From Bacillota bacterium (lineage in GTDB: Bacteria; Bacillota; UBA4882; UBA8346): a stretch of DNA of 53,795 nucleotides. Where the stretch lies: assembly GCA_012735315.1 (NCBI GenBank), contig JAAYHS010000079.1, positions 1-53,795 on the forward strand, read 5' to 3'. Made by a program: the position numbers and the translations under genes. This document shows, one piece after another, positions 17,492 through 25,317 of the stretch. A model generated the notes under the pieces. That model was given only the letters and a program-made list of their open reading frames with translations. It did not search any database and was not told the origin of the DNA. Position 1 is the first letter of the stretch; each line of letters opens with the position of its first letter.

Positions 17492-18494
17492 TCAACTCAT
17501 CCTCCTTGCCTCTGGAAATGATGATCTCTCCGGAGTCTTCGAGTTGCCGTATGACATTAACGATCTTCTGCTGGGCTTCCTCAACGTCGCGCAAGCGCAC
17601 CGGTCCCATGTAGCTCATGTCTTCCTTAAGCAATTCCACTGCGCGTTTGGACATATTGCGGAAAATGAGATTTTTCACGTCCTCGCTGGCGGTCTTCATC
17701 GCCATGGCCAAATCTTTAGCGTCGACTTCACGCAAGAACCGTTGGACGGAACGATTGTCAAGCAGCACAATATCTTCGAAGACGAACATCCGCCGTTTAA
17801 TCTCATCGGCAAGTTCCGGATTTTCCTCAGCCAAGGCTTCCAAGATTGTCTTTTCGGTACCGCGATCAACCCGGTTTAAAATAGCGACTATCGACTCAAC
17901 ACCCCCGGCAATTGTGAAATCTTGCATCACAAACGAAGAAAGCTTCTTTTCCAGAATCAATTCCACCTCGCGGAGCACATCCGGAGAGGTCCGATCCATT
18001 GTCGCCACCCGTTTGGCCACCTCTACTTGTTGCAGCGGCGGCAAAGCCGATAAGATTATTCCGGCTTGCTCCGGTGAAAGATAAGCCATCACCAAGGCGA
18101 TGGTTTGAGGGTGTTCATTTTGGATAAAATTAAGCAACTGACTTGGTTCGGTTTTCCGAGCGAAATCAAACGGTCTAACCTGAAGCGAAGCGGTCAATTT
18201 GCCGATGATGTCATGGGCTTTATGTGAACCGAGCGCCTTCTCCAAAATCTCGCGGGCGGAATCGATTCCTCCCGACAAAATATATTCTTGAGCCAAGCAA
18301 ATTTGATAAAACTCCTCTAAAACCTGGTCTTTAATTTCCGCGGGCACCCGGCGGATATTGGCAATCTCCAGACTTAGTTCTTCGATCTCGTCTTCGCGTA
18401 AATTTTTCATAATCGCGGCCGATATTTCGGAACCGAGCGATAATAACAGGATCGCCGCTTTTTGTTTTCCGGTAAGTTCATGTGGTCTTGGCAC
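17484..18494 (-). CDS. fliG: Flagellar motor switch protein FliG
   Basis: FliG links the MS ring to the C-ring and interacts with MotA to generate torque. The 336-aa product has the three FliG domains: an N-terminal part (LTGKQKAAILLLSLGSEISA), the middle EHPQT motif (IQNEHPQTIALVMAYLSPEQ) and the C-terminal charged torque helix (LDNRSVQRFLREVDAKDLAM, RAVELLKEDMSYMGPVRLRD). Length equals the family norm. It lies between fliF and fliH in canonical order. Confidence 0.97.
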   Translation of the reverse strand: MPRPHELTGKQKAAILLLSLGSEISAAIMKNLREDEIEELSLEIANIRRVPAEIKDQVLEEFYQICLAQEYILSGGIDSAREILEKALGSHKAHDIIGKLTASLQVRPFDFARKTEPSQLLNFIQNEHPQTIALVMAYLSPEQAGIILSALPPLQQVEVAKRVATMDRTSPDVLREVELILEKKLSSFVMQDFTIAGGVESIVAILNRVDRGTEKTILEALAEENPELADEIKRRMFVFEDIVLLDNRSVQRFLREVDAKDLAMAMKTASEDVKNLIFRNMSKRAVELLKEDMSYMGPVRLRDVEEAQQKIVNVIRQLEDSGEIIISRGKEDELIV

Positions 18495-18512
18495 AAGAGT
18501 TCACTCCAGTTT

Positions 18513-20078
18513 TTAAGTTTCCTCGGAGAGCCACGCTTTCAATAGAACAGCGACTTCCTTCGGTTTTTCACGGGCATATTTTTCAATCGCCTGTTGACGC
18601 TCATTTCTAGCTCTTTCTTCCGGAGTAAGTTCAATAGCGGCCGCTTCTTCGGCAGGCAATTTATCTTCCACCAAAGTATCGATCTTCGAACCCACGATTA
18701 CACCTTCAGCGGGAAGCTCTTCTCCAAGAAGTTCTTCCGCTCTTCTGGCTTTCGCCGCCGGTGAACTGCGGCGCGCGATAATGGCAATGGTCAGTAATAA
18801 AACCGTGCCTACAAAAGCGGCGATAATCGCATTCCAAGGTATTTCCAGCGGTTCCGGTTCGGGAGGTTTGGAGAATTCGATCGTTTCCACGGTCAGTTGA
18901 TCGCCGCGTTCCTGCATTATCCCTACCGCGGCGGCGACCGTATTATATACTTTTTCTCTGGTTGCCGCCGGCAAGTTGCCGTCGATCCAGACGCCAACCG
19001 TCAACCTTTTAACCTTTCCGGGAGCGGCAACCCGGAACTCTTCCACTTTACTAATCTCATAGTTGGTGGTGCGTTCCGATTTTTCCGCCTTATACTGAGT
19101 TACTCCCGAATCGGTCGCTTTATATTGAGTGATATTGGTATCGGTTCCGGGAACTCCCACACTTGAGCTTCCCGTTCCCTCGTATGTTTCATATTTTTCC
19201 TGTTCGCTCCGGGGGACTCCTTTGTCCGCAAAAGTCTCACTTTTTTGTTCCTGATAATCCAAATCCAAGTCGGCATTAACCCTTACTACCGCTCTGTTGA
19301 ACCCGAAGACCTTGGAAAGCATGCTCTCGACCCGCCGTTGCACCTGATTCTCATATTCATATTTGGCGCTAAAGACATCGGCGATCGAATCCGGACCGGG
19401 TAATTTTCTTCCATCTCTCCCCGGACGAAGCATCGCGGTCAGATCATTGGCATAATTATCAATGATGGTAACGTTTTCCTTCTTAACCCCGGTACTGGCC
19501 GCGACCAGATTGGCGATGGCATCTACCTGGGTATAAGTAAGCGCGCCCGGGTTTCGTAATTGCAATTGGACCGAGACGGTTCCTTCCGGTTTATCGTCGG
19601 CAAATATGTATTCGGTCGAATCGGGCAGATTTAATAAAATTTTAGCATCGAAGATCCCGTCCAACCGCTGCAAGGTCCGGGTTAATTCACCCGCAATCGC
19701 CCGTTGCCGGTTGATTTGATTGGTAAAATCGGTGGCGCTGAAAGAGCCGCGGTCGAAGATCTCCCACCCGACCACACCCCCGCGGGGTATTCCTTGCTGC
19801 AGCAAGTTGGCCCGCACCGAAACCGCGTTCGGAACCTCGATTCCCCCTCCGGCCGAAGTGCGGTAGGGAATCCGCATTTCTTCAAGTTTAGTGATGATTT
19901 CGCTCCGATCCTGCTCGGTAAGGCGGGAATACAACAGTTCGTAACGGGGGGTTCGGGCCCACCGGACCACGAAAAATATCGCTCCCAATACCAACAGCAG
20001 AACCACCACAACGATCCTTCGCCGGGTGGTATCCATCTTGTTCCAAAGATTTTTGATTTGATTTAAAAACTCGTTCAC
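18513..20078 (-). CDS. fliF: Flagellar MS-ring protein FliF
   Basis: FliF forms the MS ring in the inner membrane, the base for flagellar assembly. The 521-aa product has an N-terminal membrane helix (VVVVLLLVLGAIFFVV) and ring-building domains with YELLYSRLTEQDRSEIITKL, FDRGSFSATDFTNQINRQRA and VNADLDLDYQEQKSE. A second membrane helix (IPWNAIIAAFVGTVLLLTIA, about 400-420) precedes the FliG-binding tail (KPKEVAVLLKAWLSE). A 160-nt gap with no recognisable gene separates it from fliE. Confidence 0.97.
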   Translation of the reverse strand: MNEFLNQIKNLWNKMDTTRRRIVVVVLLLVLGAIFFVVRWARTPRYELLYSRLTEQDRSEIITKLEEMRIPYRTSAGGGIEVPNAVSVRANLLQQGIPRGGVVGWEIFDRGSFSATDFTNQINRQRAIAGELTRTLQRLDGIFDAKILLNLPDSTEYIFADDKPEGTVSVQLQLRNPGALTYTQVDAIANLVAASTGVKKENVTIIDNYANDLTAMLRPGRDGRKLPGPDSIADVFSAKYEYENQVQRRVESMLSKVFGFNRAVVRVNADLDLDYQEQKSETFADKGVPRSEQEKYETYEGTGSSSVGVPGTDTNITQYKATDSGVTQYKAEKSERTTNYEISKVEEFRVAAPGKVKRLTVGVWIDGNLPAATREKVYNTVAAAVGIMQERGDQLTVETIEFSKPPEPEPLEIPWNAIIAAFVGTVLLLTIAIIARRSSPAAKARRAEELLGEELPAEGVIVGSKIDTLVEDKLPAEEAAAIELTPEERARNERQQAIEKYAREKPKEVAVLLKAWLSEET

Positions 20079-20241
20079 ATTGACCTCCCAGAGTTCCCGA
20101 CTAACGTACCTCGGCCGCTCATCGCTCGTTTATAAGCTTCTCGAGCTTTACGGTCGCGAGAATTGTTTAAGATAATTCTTAACCATTAGCGGCAAGCTGA
20201 GAAGATGAGTGGCAAAGCGACGCTCAACTCACGCCTTAAAC

Positions 20242-20544
20242 CTAAATCTGAGTCCGCATAATCTCCTGATAGGCTTCGAGCGCCTTATTTCGGAGTTGCA
20301 TGGTAAACTCAAAAGCCAGTCCGGCCTTTTCCGCCATTACCATGGCCTGATGAAGATATTCCAAATTACCGGTGGCCAGTTGAGTGTTGAGATCCGACGC
20401 TTGGATTTGCAGTTTGTTGACTTTATCCAGAGCCTGCCCCAATATTTGTTCGAAGGAAGCGGAGGTTGCCGGATTCTCTCCGAAAGGTTTGGATTCTTTT
20501 TCAAGTCTAATAAATGTTACCGGGCCGATTGGAGTCGTATTCAC
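20242..20544 (-). CDS. fliE: Flagellar hook-basal body protein FliE
   Basis: FliE joins the MS ring to the rod. The 100-aa product ends with the highly conserved FliE segment: LEYLHQAMVMAEKAGLAFEF, TMQLRNKALEAYQEIMRTQI, with the ALDKVNKLQIQASDL helix before it. Length is standard. The gene follows flgC by about 20 nt and precedes fliF, the common Firmicutes order flgB-flgC-fliE-fliF. Confidence 0.95.
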   Translation of the reverse strand: MNTTPIGPVTFIRLEKESKPFGENPATSASFEQILGQALDKVNKLQIQASDLNTQLATGNLEYLHQAMVMAEKAGLAFEFTMQLRNKALEAYQEIMRTQI

Positions 20545-20562
20545 TTTTCAAAGCCTCCCTTT

Positions 20563-20994
20563 CTATGCCCTGCCGATATCTAAGGCGGCGCGATACATGT
20601 CCTTGGCTGAATTAAAGGCGGTAACATTCGCCTCATAAGACCGGCTCGCCGAAATTAGATTGACCATCTCCACCACCGGGTTAATGTCCGGATAAAGCAC
20701 ATATCCGTCCTCGTTGGCGTCGGGATGGGTCGGGTCATAAACCAAACGCGGCGGTTTTTCATCCGTTTTAATCCGGATCACTTTAACTCCGGCCGGGCGC
20801 GTCACCATTCGACCCTCGGCGTTTAGATATTCATCGATCACTTCCATAAACACCGGCACTTTCCGGGTATACGGCCCGCCCTCTTTAGTTCTGGTGGTGT
20901 TGGCGTTGGCGATATTGTTGGAGATCAAGTCCATTCTTAACCGCTCCGCCGTTAAGGCGCTGGCGCTAATATCAAAATTGCGAAATAGTTCCAT
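20563..20994 (-). CDS. flgC: Flagellar basal-body rod protein FlgC
   Basis: FlgC is a proximal rod subunit. The 143-aa product shows the rod/hook N-terminal motif RLRMDLISNNIANANTTRTK, the FlgC-typical GGPYTRKVPVFMEV, and the C-terminal VVEMVNLISASRSYEANVTA and KDMYRAALDIGR. Length fits FlgC (about 135-150 aa). Only a few bases separate it from flgB. Confidence 0.97.
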   Translation of the reverse strand: MELFRNFDISASALTAERLRMDLISNNIANANTTRTKEGGPYTRKVPVFMEVIDEYLNAEGRMVTRPAGVKVIRIKTDEKPPRLVYDPTHPDANEDGYVLYPDINPVVEMVNLISASRSYEANVTAFNSAKDMYRAALDIGRA

Positions 20995-20999
20995 TTAGG

Positions 21000-21404
21000 T
21001 CATCTCCCTTGAACTGCCGATTTTAGTGTGTCCATTCGCTTTTTCCAGGTTTGTGCGACCGCTTGAAAAAAGAGGGTGTTCTGGGCGTCTTGGGCCATTT
21101 CGAACTCAACGTCGATGTTGTTGGTGTCGTAACGGCTCAAGGTTTTGGTCTCCCTCGTAATCTTAATCGGTCGCAAACCCGGCGGAGGATTGGGGATATG
21201 CATCGGATGGGTTCTGACCATTTCCAATTCATCTTTGTTGAACCGGTCGTTCAAAGCGTCGGCAAAATCAATATCCAGCCTTTTATAAAACGGAGTGTTC
21301 ACATTGGCGATGTTTTGGTTGATTAGTTGTTTGCGGAGCATCGAAGCGTCCATGGCGCGTTCCAGCAGTTTCGACGTCCGGTTTTCCGTAAGTTTTTGCC
21401 ACAT
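21000..21404 (-). CDS. flgB: Flagellar basal-body rod protein FlgB
   Basis: FlgB is the proximal rod subunit and the first gene of the operon. The 134-aa product has MDASMLRKQLINQNIANVNT and PFYKRLDIDFADAL, then the linker typical of FlgB (TNNIDVEFEMAQDAQNTLFF) and QAVAQTWKKRMDTLKSAVQG. ATG 21404 has GAGG eight bases upstream; a GTG three codons earlier is in frame. A sigma-D-like promoter lies about 50 nt upstream. Confidence 0.96.
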   Translation of the reverse strand: MWQKLTENRTSKLLERAMDASMLRKQLINQNIANVNTPFYKRLDIDFADALNDRFNKDELEMVRTHPMHIPNPPPGLRPIKITRETKTLSRYDTNNIDVEFEMAQDAQNTLFFQAVAQTWKKRMDTLKSAVQGR

Positions 21405-21456
21405 CGTTCGCACCTCATCCGATCTGTTTTAACGCTTTCAAAAAACCCTATTTCAG

Positions 21457-21484
21457 TAATCGGATGATGCTTATCTAAAGTTTA
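21457..21484 (-). promoter_or_regulatory. Putative sigma-D promoter for the flagellar operon
   Basis: On the minus strand TAAA (21484-21481), 16 nt and TCCGATTA (21464-21457) resemble the sigma-28 pattern. Spacing is the same as at the flbD site, and 6 of 8 bases match in the -10 block. It is 53 nt before flgB. The remaining upstream sequence, 21485-21689, shows no gene. Readthrough from the upstream DUF1538/PII operon cannot be excluded because no clear terminator was seen there. Confidence 0.4.
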
Positions 21485-21689
21485 GTTTTTTTTGAAACCC
21501 CGTAATAAGCTTGTAATAACTAAGATTTACTTCGCTATCGTCCGGGCAAATCCTGCCAGATTGGAATTTTTTTGAGAAATTTATCTAAAAAATTCAGCTG
21601 GTTCGTTAGTCCTCAACAACATCGATTTGGGCTTCGCGCGCGTCAACAACGCCTGAAAGACAGTTAAACGGCCTAAGGACCAAAGTATG

Positions 21690-22355
21690 CTACCGTAACC
21701 CATAAGTTTGATTCACATCTTGCACAAAGATGATCCCCTGGCCGGGTTCGTCGATTTTAAGCTCTTCCCTGATGGCGGTGGTAAGCGCCTCGGTCAGCTT
21801 ATGCTCGGCTAAAATCAAAACCATTTCTTTTTCCGGCTCAATCTCCATCGCAAACAACTTACTGGTCTCATGAATGCCGGAACCCCTGGCGTTGATGACG
21901 GTTCCTCCCCTAGCGCCCGCTTTCTTGGCCGCGTCAATTACCAATTCTCCCCTGCCTTTATCGACAATCGTAAAAATTGCGTTGTACATCGTACTTTCCA
22001 CACCTCTTTTTCCTCGATAATCACCGGCTTTACAACTGCTAACTCCGTAAATGTTCCTTACTGAAAGGCGAAAGGCTATGCCGTGATTCGGCTTATCGAA
22101 ATTAAACTCCCGGTTAAGGTCCTCAAGGGCTTCCAAGGCGATTTTTTTCTCGGCGAGCATCAGCACGATTTCTTTCCGGACGTCGGATAAAGCCAACATC
22201 TCCAAGATTCGGCTGTCGACAGTTCCCTTGCCTAATAAAATCGTGCCGCCGCAAATCCCGCTTCGCTTGGCGATTCTTACTACTTTACTTCCCAAACCGA
22301 AATTAACGATTACATATATTAATTCAAGTTCTTTGACTTCAACGCTGCTGTCCAT
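21690..22355 (-). CDS. Tandem PII-like protein (two GlnB-like domains)
   Basis: The 221-aa product consists of two PII-like (ferredoxin-like) domains. Domain 1 (about 8-95) has IAKRSGICGGTILLGKGTVD, EIVLMLAEKK and GIAFRLSVRNIYGV. Domain 2 (about 120-218) has KAGARGGTVINARGSGIH, EMVLILAEHK and GQGIIFVQDVNQTYGL. The pattern G-G-T-I/V-x-x-x-[GR]-G-[TS]-G/V is shared with the 116-aa neighbour. A classical GlnB T-loop with the uridylylated Tyr is not seen, so nitrogen signalling is unlikely. ATG 22355 was chosen (GGAGG upstream); it overlaps the DUF1538 gene by 17 nt. Likely role: regulatory subunit of the adjacent transporters, as inference. Confidence 0.85.
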   Translation of the reverse strand: MDSSVEVKELELIYVIVNFGLGSKVVRIAKRSGICGGTILLGKGTVDSRILEMLALSDVRKEIVLMLAEKKIALEALEDLNREFNFDKPNHGIAFRLSVRNIYGVSSCKAGDYRGKRGVESTMYNAIFTIVDKGRGELVIDAAKKAGARGGTVINARGSGIHETSKLFAMEIEPEKEMVLILAEHKLTEALTTAIREELKIDEPGQGIIFVQDVNQTYGLR

Positions 22356-23862
22356 GCTGTTCCAGTCCTCCTTTTTTGGTCTTTGCTTTGAAAACAAGAC
22401 CCAGTATTTCTAAAGCGATAATCGGGGTCATGGCCACCATGGCAATCATTCCGAATCCATCCGCCAAAACATTGGCCCCTTCAATAGCATCGGCGACGCC
22501 GTGAGCAAAAGCCAAGATAAAGGTGGCGGTCATCGGACCGGAAGCGACTCCTCCCGAGTCGAAGGCGATACCCACGAACAGCTTGGGAGCATAATAACTC
22601 ATAATGATCGAGATTAGGAAGCCAGGTAAAAGATAATGCCATAATTGGATTTCAGAAACAAGTATTCTTAACATGGACAACGCTACGGCAAAACCGACCC
22701 CCAACGATAACGCGAGTAATACCAGGCTTCTTTTGACAGAACCGCTGGTTACTTCCTCGATTTGACGCGTTAACACGTAGACCGCCGGTTCGGCTAAAAT
22801 GGTAACCAAACCTAAAATAAATCCGATAATCAGAACCAAAGAATTATTTCCCAAAGATGCCAGGGTATGCCCGGCAACGCTTCCCACATCCATAAAACCG
22901 GCATTCACTCCGGTTAAAAACATAATCAATCCGATCAGGGTGAAACCCAATCCGATGATGACTTTGCGAAAAGCTCTTTTTGACAAATGAAACAATATTT
23001 TTTGCGATACCAAGAAAATTAGTATTAACGGAAGCAACGCTAAAATTGCTTCGAATGCCACCTGCGGCGCTTTTTTTATAAAAGGCCCGATAATCGTGGT
23101 GGTGTTGATGATATCATATTCAAGGGCGGCGCTGATTTGGTCGCTTGTTGAAAAGATGCTCCTAAGCATCACCGGGATAATCGCGCCGCAGGAAGCGACT
23201 CCCACCAGACCGAAACTGTCTTTTTCAGAGGCTTTACTGTCTTTCTTAAGCATGGAAACGCCCAAGGCCAAAGCCAACATGAACGGAACGGTCAAAGCGC
23301 CGGTGGTCGCGCCCGAAGCGTCGAAAGCGATCGCTAAAAATTCCGGCGACGTAAACAAACCGAGTATGGAAATTAAGCCGTATAAAATCGACATTACTAT
23401 GTAAAGCGGAATATTGTAAACTATTCTTACCAAACCGAAGGAAAGCAATGCTCCAATGCCCAGCGACACTATGACAACGATCTCGGCTTTGGAGATCAGA
23501 CCCGAAGTGACCAGGCCCACTTGCCCGGCTAAGATATGCAAATCAGGCTCGGCGACCGATATAAAAAAGCCGAGGATTAACCCAGCGACGCCAACGATCC
23601 AAATTTTATTGGTTTTGGTTAGGGTTTCCCCCATGTAATTACCGATTGAACTAACGCCGATATCCACTCCTAACAAAAAAATGGTCAAACCTAAGATGAT
23701 TAGCAACGCGCCGATAAGGAACCTGATAATTAGAGGAGTTTCGAAAGGGGTCAAGGTGAAGTTCAAGAATAATACGATAATTGTGATCGGAAGCACCGCA
23801 TATAGAACCTCTTTAAATTTGGAAATCAAGACATTAAAAAAAACTAGTCGCTCATTGTTCAT
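22339..23862 (-). CDS. DUF1538 membrane protein, two-domain (putative cation/proton antiporter)
   Basis: The 507-aa product is a polytopic membrane protein made of two homologous DUF1538 halves. Each half has a G-rich helix (LLGVDIGVSSIGNYMGETL; FLTGVNAGFMDVGSVAGHTL), an acidic helix end (FFISVAEPDLHIL; LVTILAEPAVYVL) and the signature AFDASGATTGALTVPFML or AFDSGGVASGPMTATFIL. Members of this family in Halomonas (UmpAB) were reported, as I recall, to work as a two-component Na+(Li+,K+)/H+ antiporter. Ion specificity here is unknown. Its start overlaps the upstream PII-like gene by 11 nt and its end overlaps the tandem PII-like gene, so all are cotranslated. Confidence 0.9.
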   Translation of the reverse strand: MNNERLVFFNVLISKFKEVLYAVLPITIIVLFLNFTLTPFETPLIIRFLIGALLIILGLTIFLLGVDIGVSSIGNYMGETLTKTNKIWIVGVAGLILGFFISVAEPDLHILAGQVGLVTSGLISKAEIVVIVSLGIGALLSFGLVRIVYNIPLYIVMSILYGLISILGLFTSPEFLAIAFDASGATTGALTVPFMLALALGVSMLKKDSKASEKDSFGLVGVASCGAIIPVMLRSIFSTSDQISAALEYDIINTTTIIGPFIKKAPQVAFEAILALLPLILIFLVSQKILFHLSKRAFRKVIIGLGFTLIGLIMFLTGVNAGFMDVGSVAGHTLASLGNNSLVLIIGFILGLVTILAEPAVYVLTRQIEEVTSGSVKRSLVLLALSLGVGFAVALSMLRILVSEIQLWHYLLPGFLISIIMSYYAPKLFVGIAFDSGGVASGPMTATFILAFAHGVADAIEGANVLADGFGMIAMVAMTPIIALEILGLVFKAKTKKGGLEQHGQQR

Positions 23863-24202
23863 CTGCTGAATGCCCCATTCCTAACATGGTTTCCCGATGA
23901 TGTAGACCAAGAATATCGAGCACCGGTATGGTGAAAAGGATACCCGTCCCGGGATCTCTCAGCCTCCCGGCATTTACCAAAGCCTCAATTATCGGATCTT
24001 TCTTATCTTCGGGAGTGAGAATAAAGATAATTTCTTTTGAGGATTCAATTTGCAAATTAAAAAACTTTTTAAACTCATTTTCACCGGTTCCACGTCCGTA
24101 AAAGATCGTGGTCCCAAGGGCGCCGGCTTTTTTGGCCTCTTCCACGAGCCGGTCGGCTTTTCCTCTCTCCACCACGGCAAAAATGGCAATATTTCGCATC
24201 AC
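23852..24202 (-). CDS. PII-like protein (single domain)
   Basis: The 116-aa product is a single PII-like domain: FAVVERGKADRLVEEAKKAG, ALGTTIFYGRGTGENEF, KEIIFILTPEDKKDPIIEAL and the C-terminal GTGILFTIPVLDILGL. It shares the arrangement A-G-x-x-G-T-x-x-x-G-[RK]-G-T with the two domains encoded downstream. It has no obvious Tyr-containing T-loop. It lies between the single-domain and double-domain DUF1538 genes with an 11-nt overlap into the latter. Coupling to transport is inferred from this gene fusion-like arrangement. Confidence 0.86.
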   Translation of the reverse strand: MMRNIAIFAVVERGKADRLVEEAKKAGALGTTIFYGRGTGENEFKKFFNLQIESSKEIIFILTPEDKKDPIIEALVNAGRLRDPGTGILFTIPVLDILGLHHRETMLGMGHSADEQ

Positions 24203-24236
24203 GAAGCGCTCCTTTCAAATTGTGTAGGCTAGCTGT

Positions 24237-24923
24237 CTAGATCCTAACTAAGATACCAAAGAGTAAAACCGAAATAACTGTTCCCAACGAGGTTAGACCC
24301 ACCAAACCAAATCCATTCAATAACGGATCGCTGCTGGCAATGATTTTGGAAAGCCCGATGGCGATCGCCATATTGATCGGAATATTAACCGGCCCCGTGG
24401 TCGCGCTGGCTGAGTCGAAAGCGATACCCACGATTCCCTCGGGAGCAAAATGAGTCAAGATAATTACGGCCACCAAAAGAGGAATGACGACTTTGGCCGT
24501 AGAAATCTGGAAGAGGATTTTCATGATACCCAACGACATTCCGACGCCGAAACCGATGGCTACTACTTGGATCAGCACATTTCTCGGCAAAGCGCCAATC
24601 GTGAGCTCTTCAGCCTCCATAGCCAGGGCTTGGAGCGCCGGTTCGGGGAGAGTAGACAAATACCCTATGAGAAAACCAATTACAATGATTAACAGTTTAT
24701 TATCCAACACCGTAAGGTTTGAACCTACGGATTCTCCCATAGGGATCAAGCATAAGGAAATCCCTTTCAGGAAGAAGAAAAGGCCGGCCAGACTCAAAAA
24801 GTAACCTCCGAAGAATGAATATGGTTTCTGAAGAGGGCTCTTCAAAATTATCAATTGAAATAAAAGCAAACCAAAAATAATGGGACTCAATGACTTAAAA
24901 GCGCCGAACAAATCCTTGAACAA
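24237..24923 (-). CDS. DUF1538 membrane protein, single-domain
   Basis: The 228-aa product is a membrane protein with one DUF1538 unit: GISLCLIPMGESVGSNLTVL, a helix ending in YLSTLPEPALQALAMEAEEL, and the signature AFDSASATTGPVNIPINM. It is half the length of its 507-aa neighbour, as expected if the two form a heteromeric pair. The start is TTG at 24923 with GGAGG ten bases upstream. It is the first gene of the four-gene operon and is preceded by a leader of about 300 nt from a good promoter. Confidence 0.88.
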   Translation of the reverse strand: MFKDLFGAFKSLSPIIFGLLLFQLIILKSPLQKPYSFFGGYFLSLAGLFFFLKGISLCLIPMGESVGSNLTVLDNKLLIIVIGFLIGYLSTLPEPALQALAMEAEELTIGALPRNVLIQVVAIGFGVGMSLGIMKILFQISTAKVVIPLLVAVIILTHFAPEGIVGIAFDSASATTGPVNIPINMAIAIGLSKIIASSDPLLNGFGLVGLTSLGTVISVLLFGILVRI

Positions 24924-24929
24924 TATGAT

Positions 24930-25230
24930 GATTCCTCCTTATATCCTTCATACTTTATAAGTTAATTAATTGACACTACTAGCCGGTTAATCGACGCGAT
25001 CAAGCCTTTTAAAACGTAGTAACCGGTAGATAAAGACGGAATTTTTCGATTCAGATTGTTACCTGTAGATTGGCGGATCCCTGCGGTAGCCGTTATTTAA
25101 CGAATCATTCGGGTTAAAAGACAAAAACCAAAAACCAAAATGACGCTTAAAGAAAAAGGACGGTCTGACCCTCAGAAAAACTTTTGGTAATAGTCTTGTC
25201 ATCAAGCCATGATTCAAGGGCAAAATTGTT
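24930..25230 (-). promoter_or_regulatory. Long 5' leader of the DUF1538/PII operon, structured
   Basis: This roughly 300-nt stretch holds no ORF in either strand that I can support. Transcribed from the promoter at 25265-25237 it would be an unusually long untranslated leader. Near its 3' end CTACCGGTTA (minus strand, about 25029-25020) can pair with TAACCGGCTAG (about 24990-24980) in a 10-bp stem with one bulge. ACTAC within the same segment can instead pair with GTAGT nearer the ribosome binding site, giving two alternative folds. I could not match it to a riboswitch class I know. Confidence 0.4.
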
Positions 25231-25236
25231 TATTAT

Positions 25237-25265
25237 ATTATAACTAAAAGATTAACTAATTCCAA
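25237..25265 (-). promoter_or_regulatory. Putative promoter of the DUF1538/PII operon
   Basis: On the minus strand TTGGAA (25265-25260), a 17-nt spacer and a perfect TATAAT (25242-25237) form a good housekeeping promoter between holA and the DUF1538 operon. Confidence 0.6.
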
Positions 25266-25317
25266 GACCGCAGAACAGCAAACTTTTATTACCATCTTTA
25301 CCGGAAACTAATTAACC

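Noticed and set aside
21690-24202. PII-like proteins considered as GlnB/GlnK nitrogen regulators
   Set aside because: No T-loop with modifiable Tyr, no amtB or glnA nearby; the partner is DUF1538.
24930-25230. Leader considered as a c-di-AMP (ydaO) riboswitch
   Set aside because: The conserved GGGGTGAATC and CGTCAGCTAAC-type words are absent on inspection.
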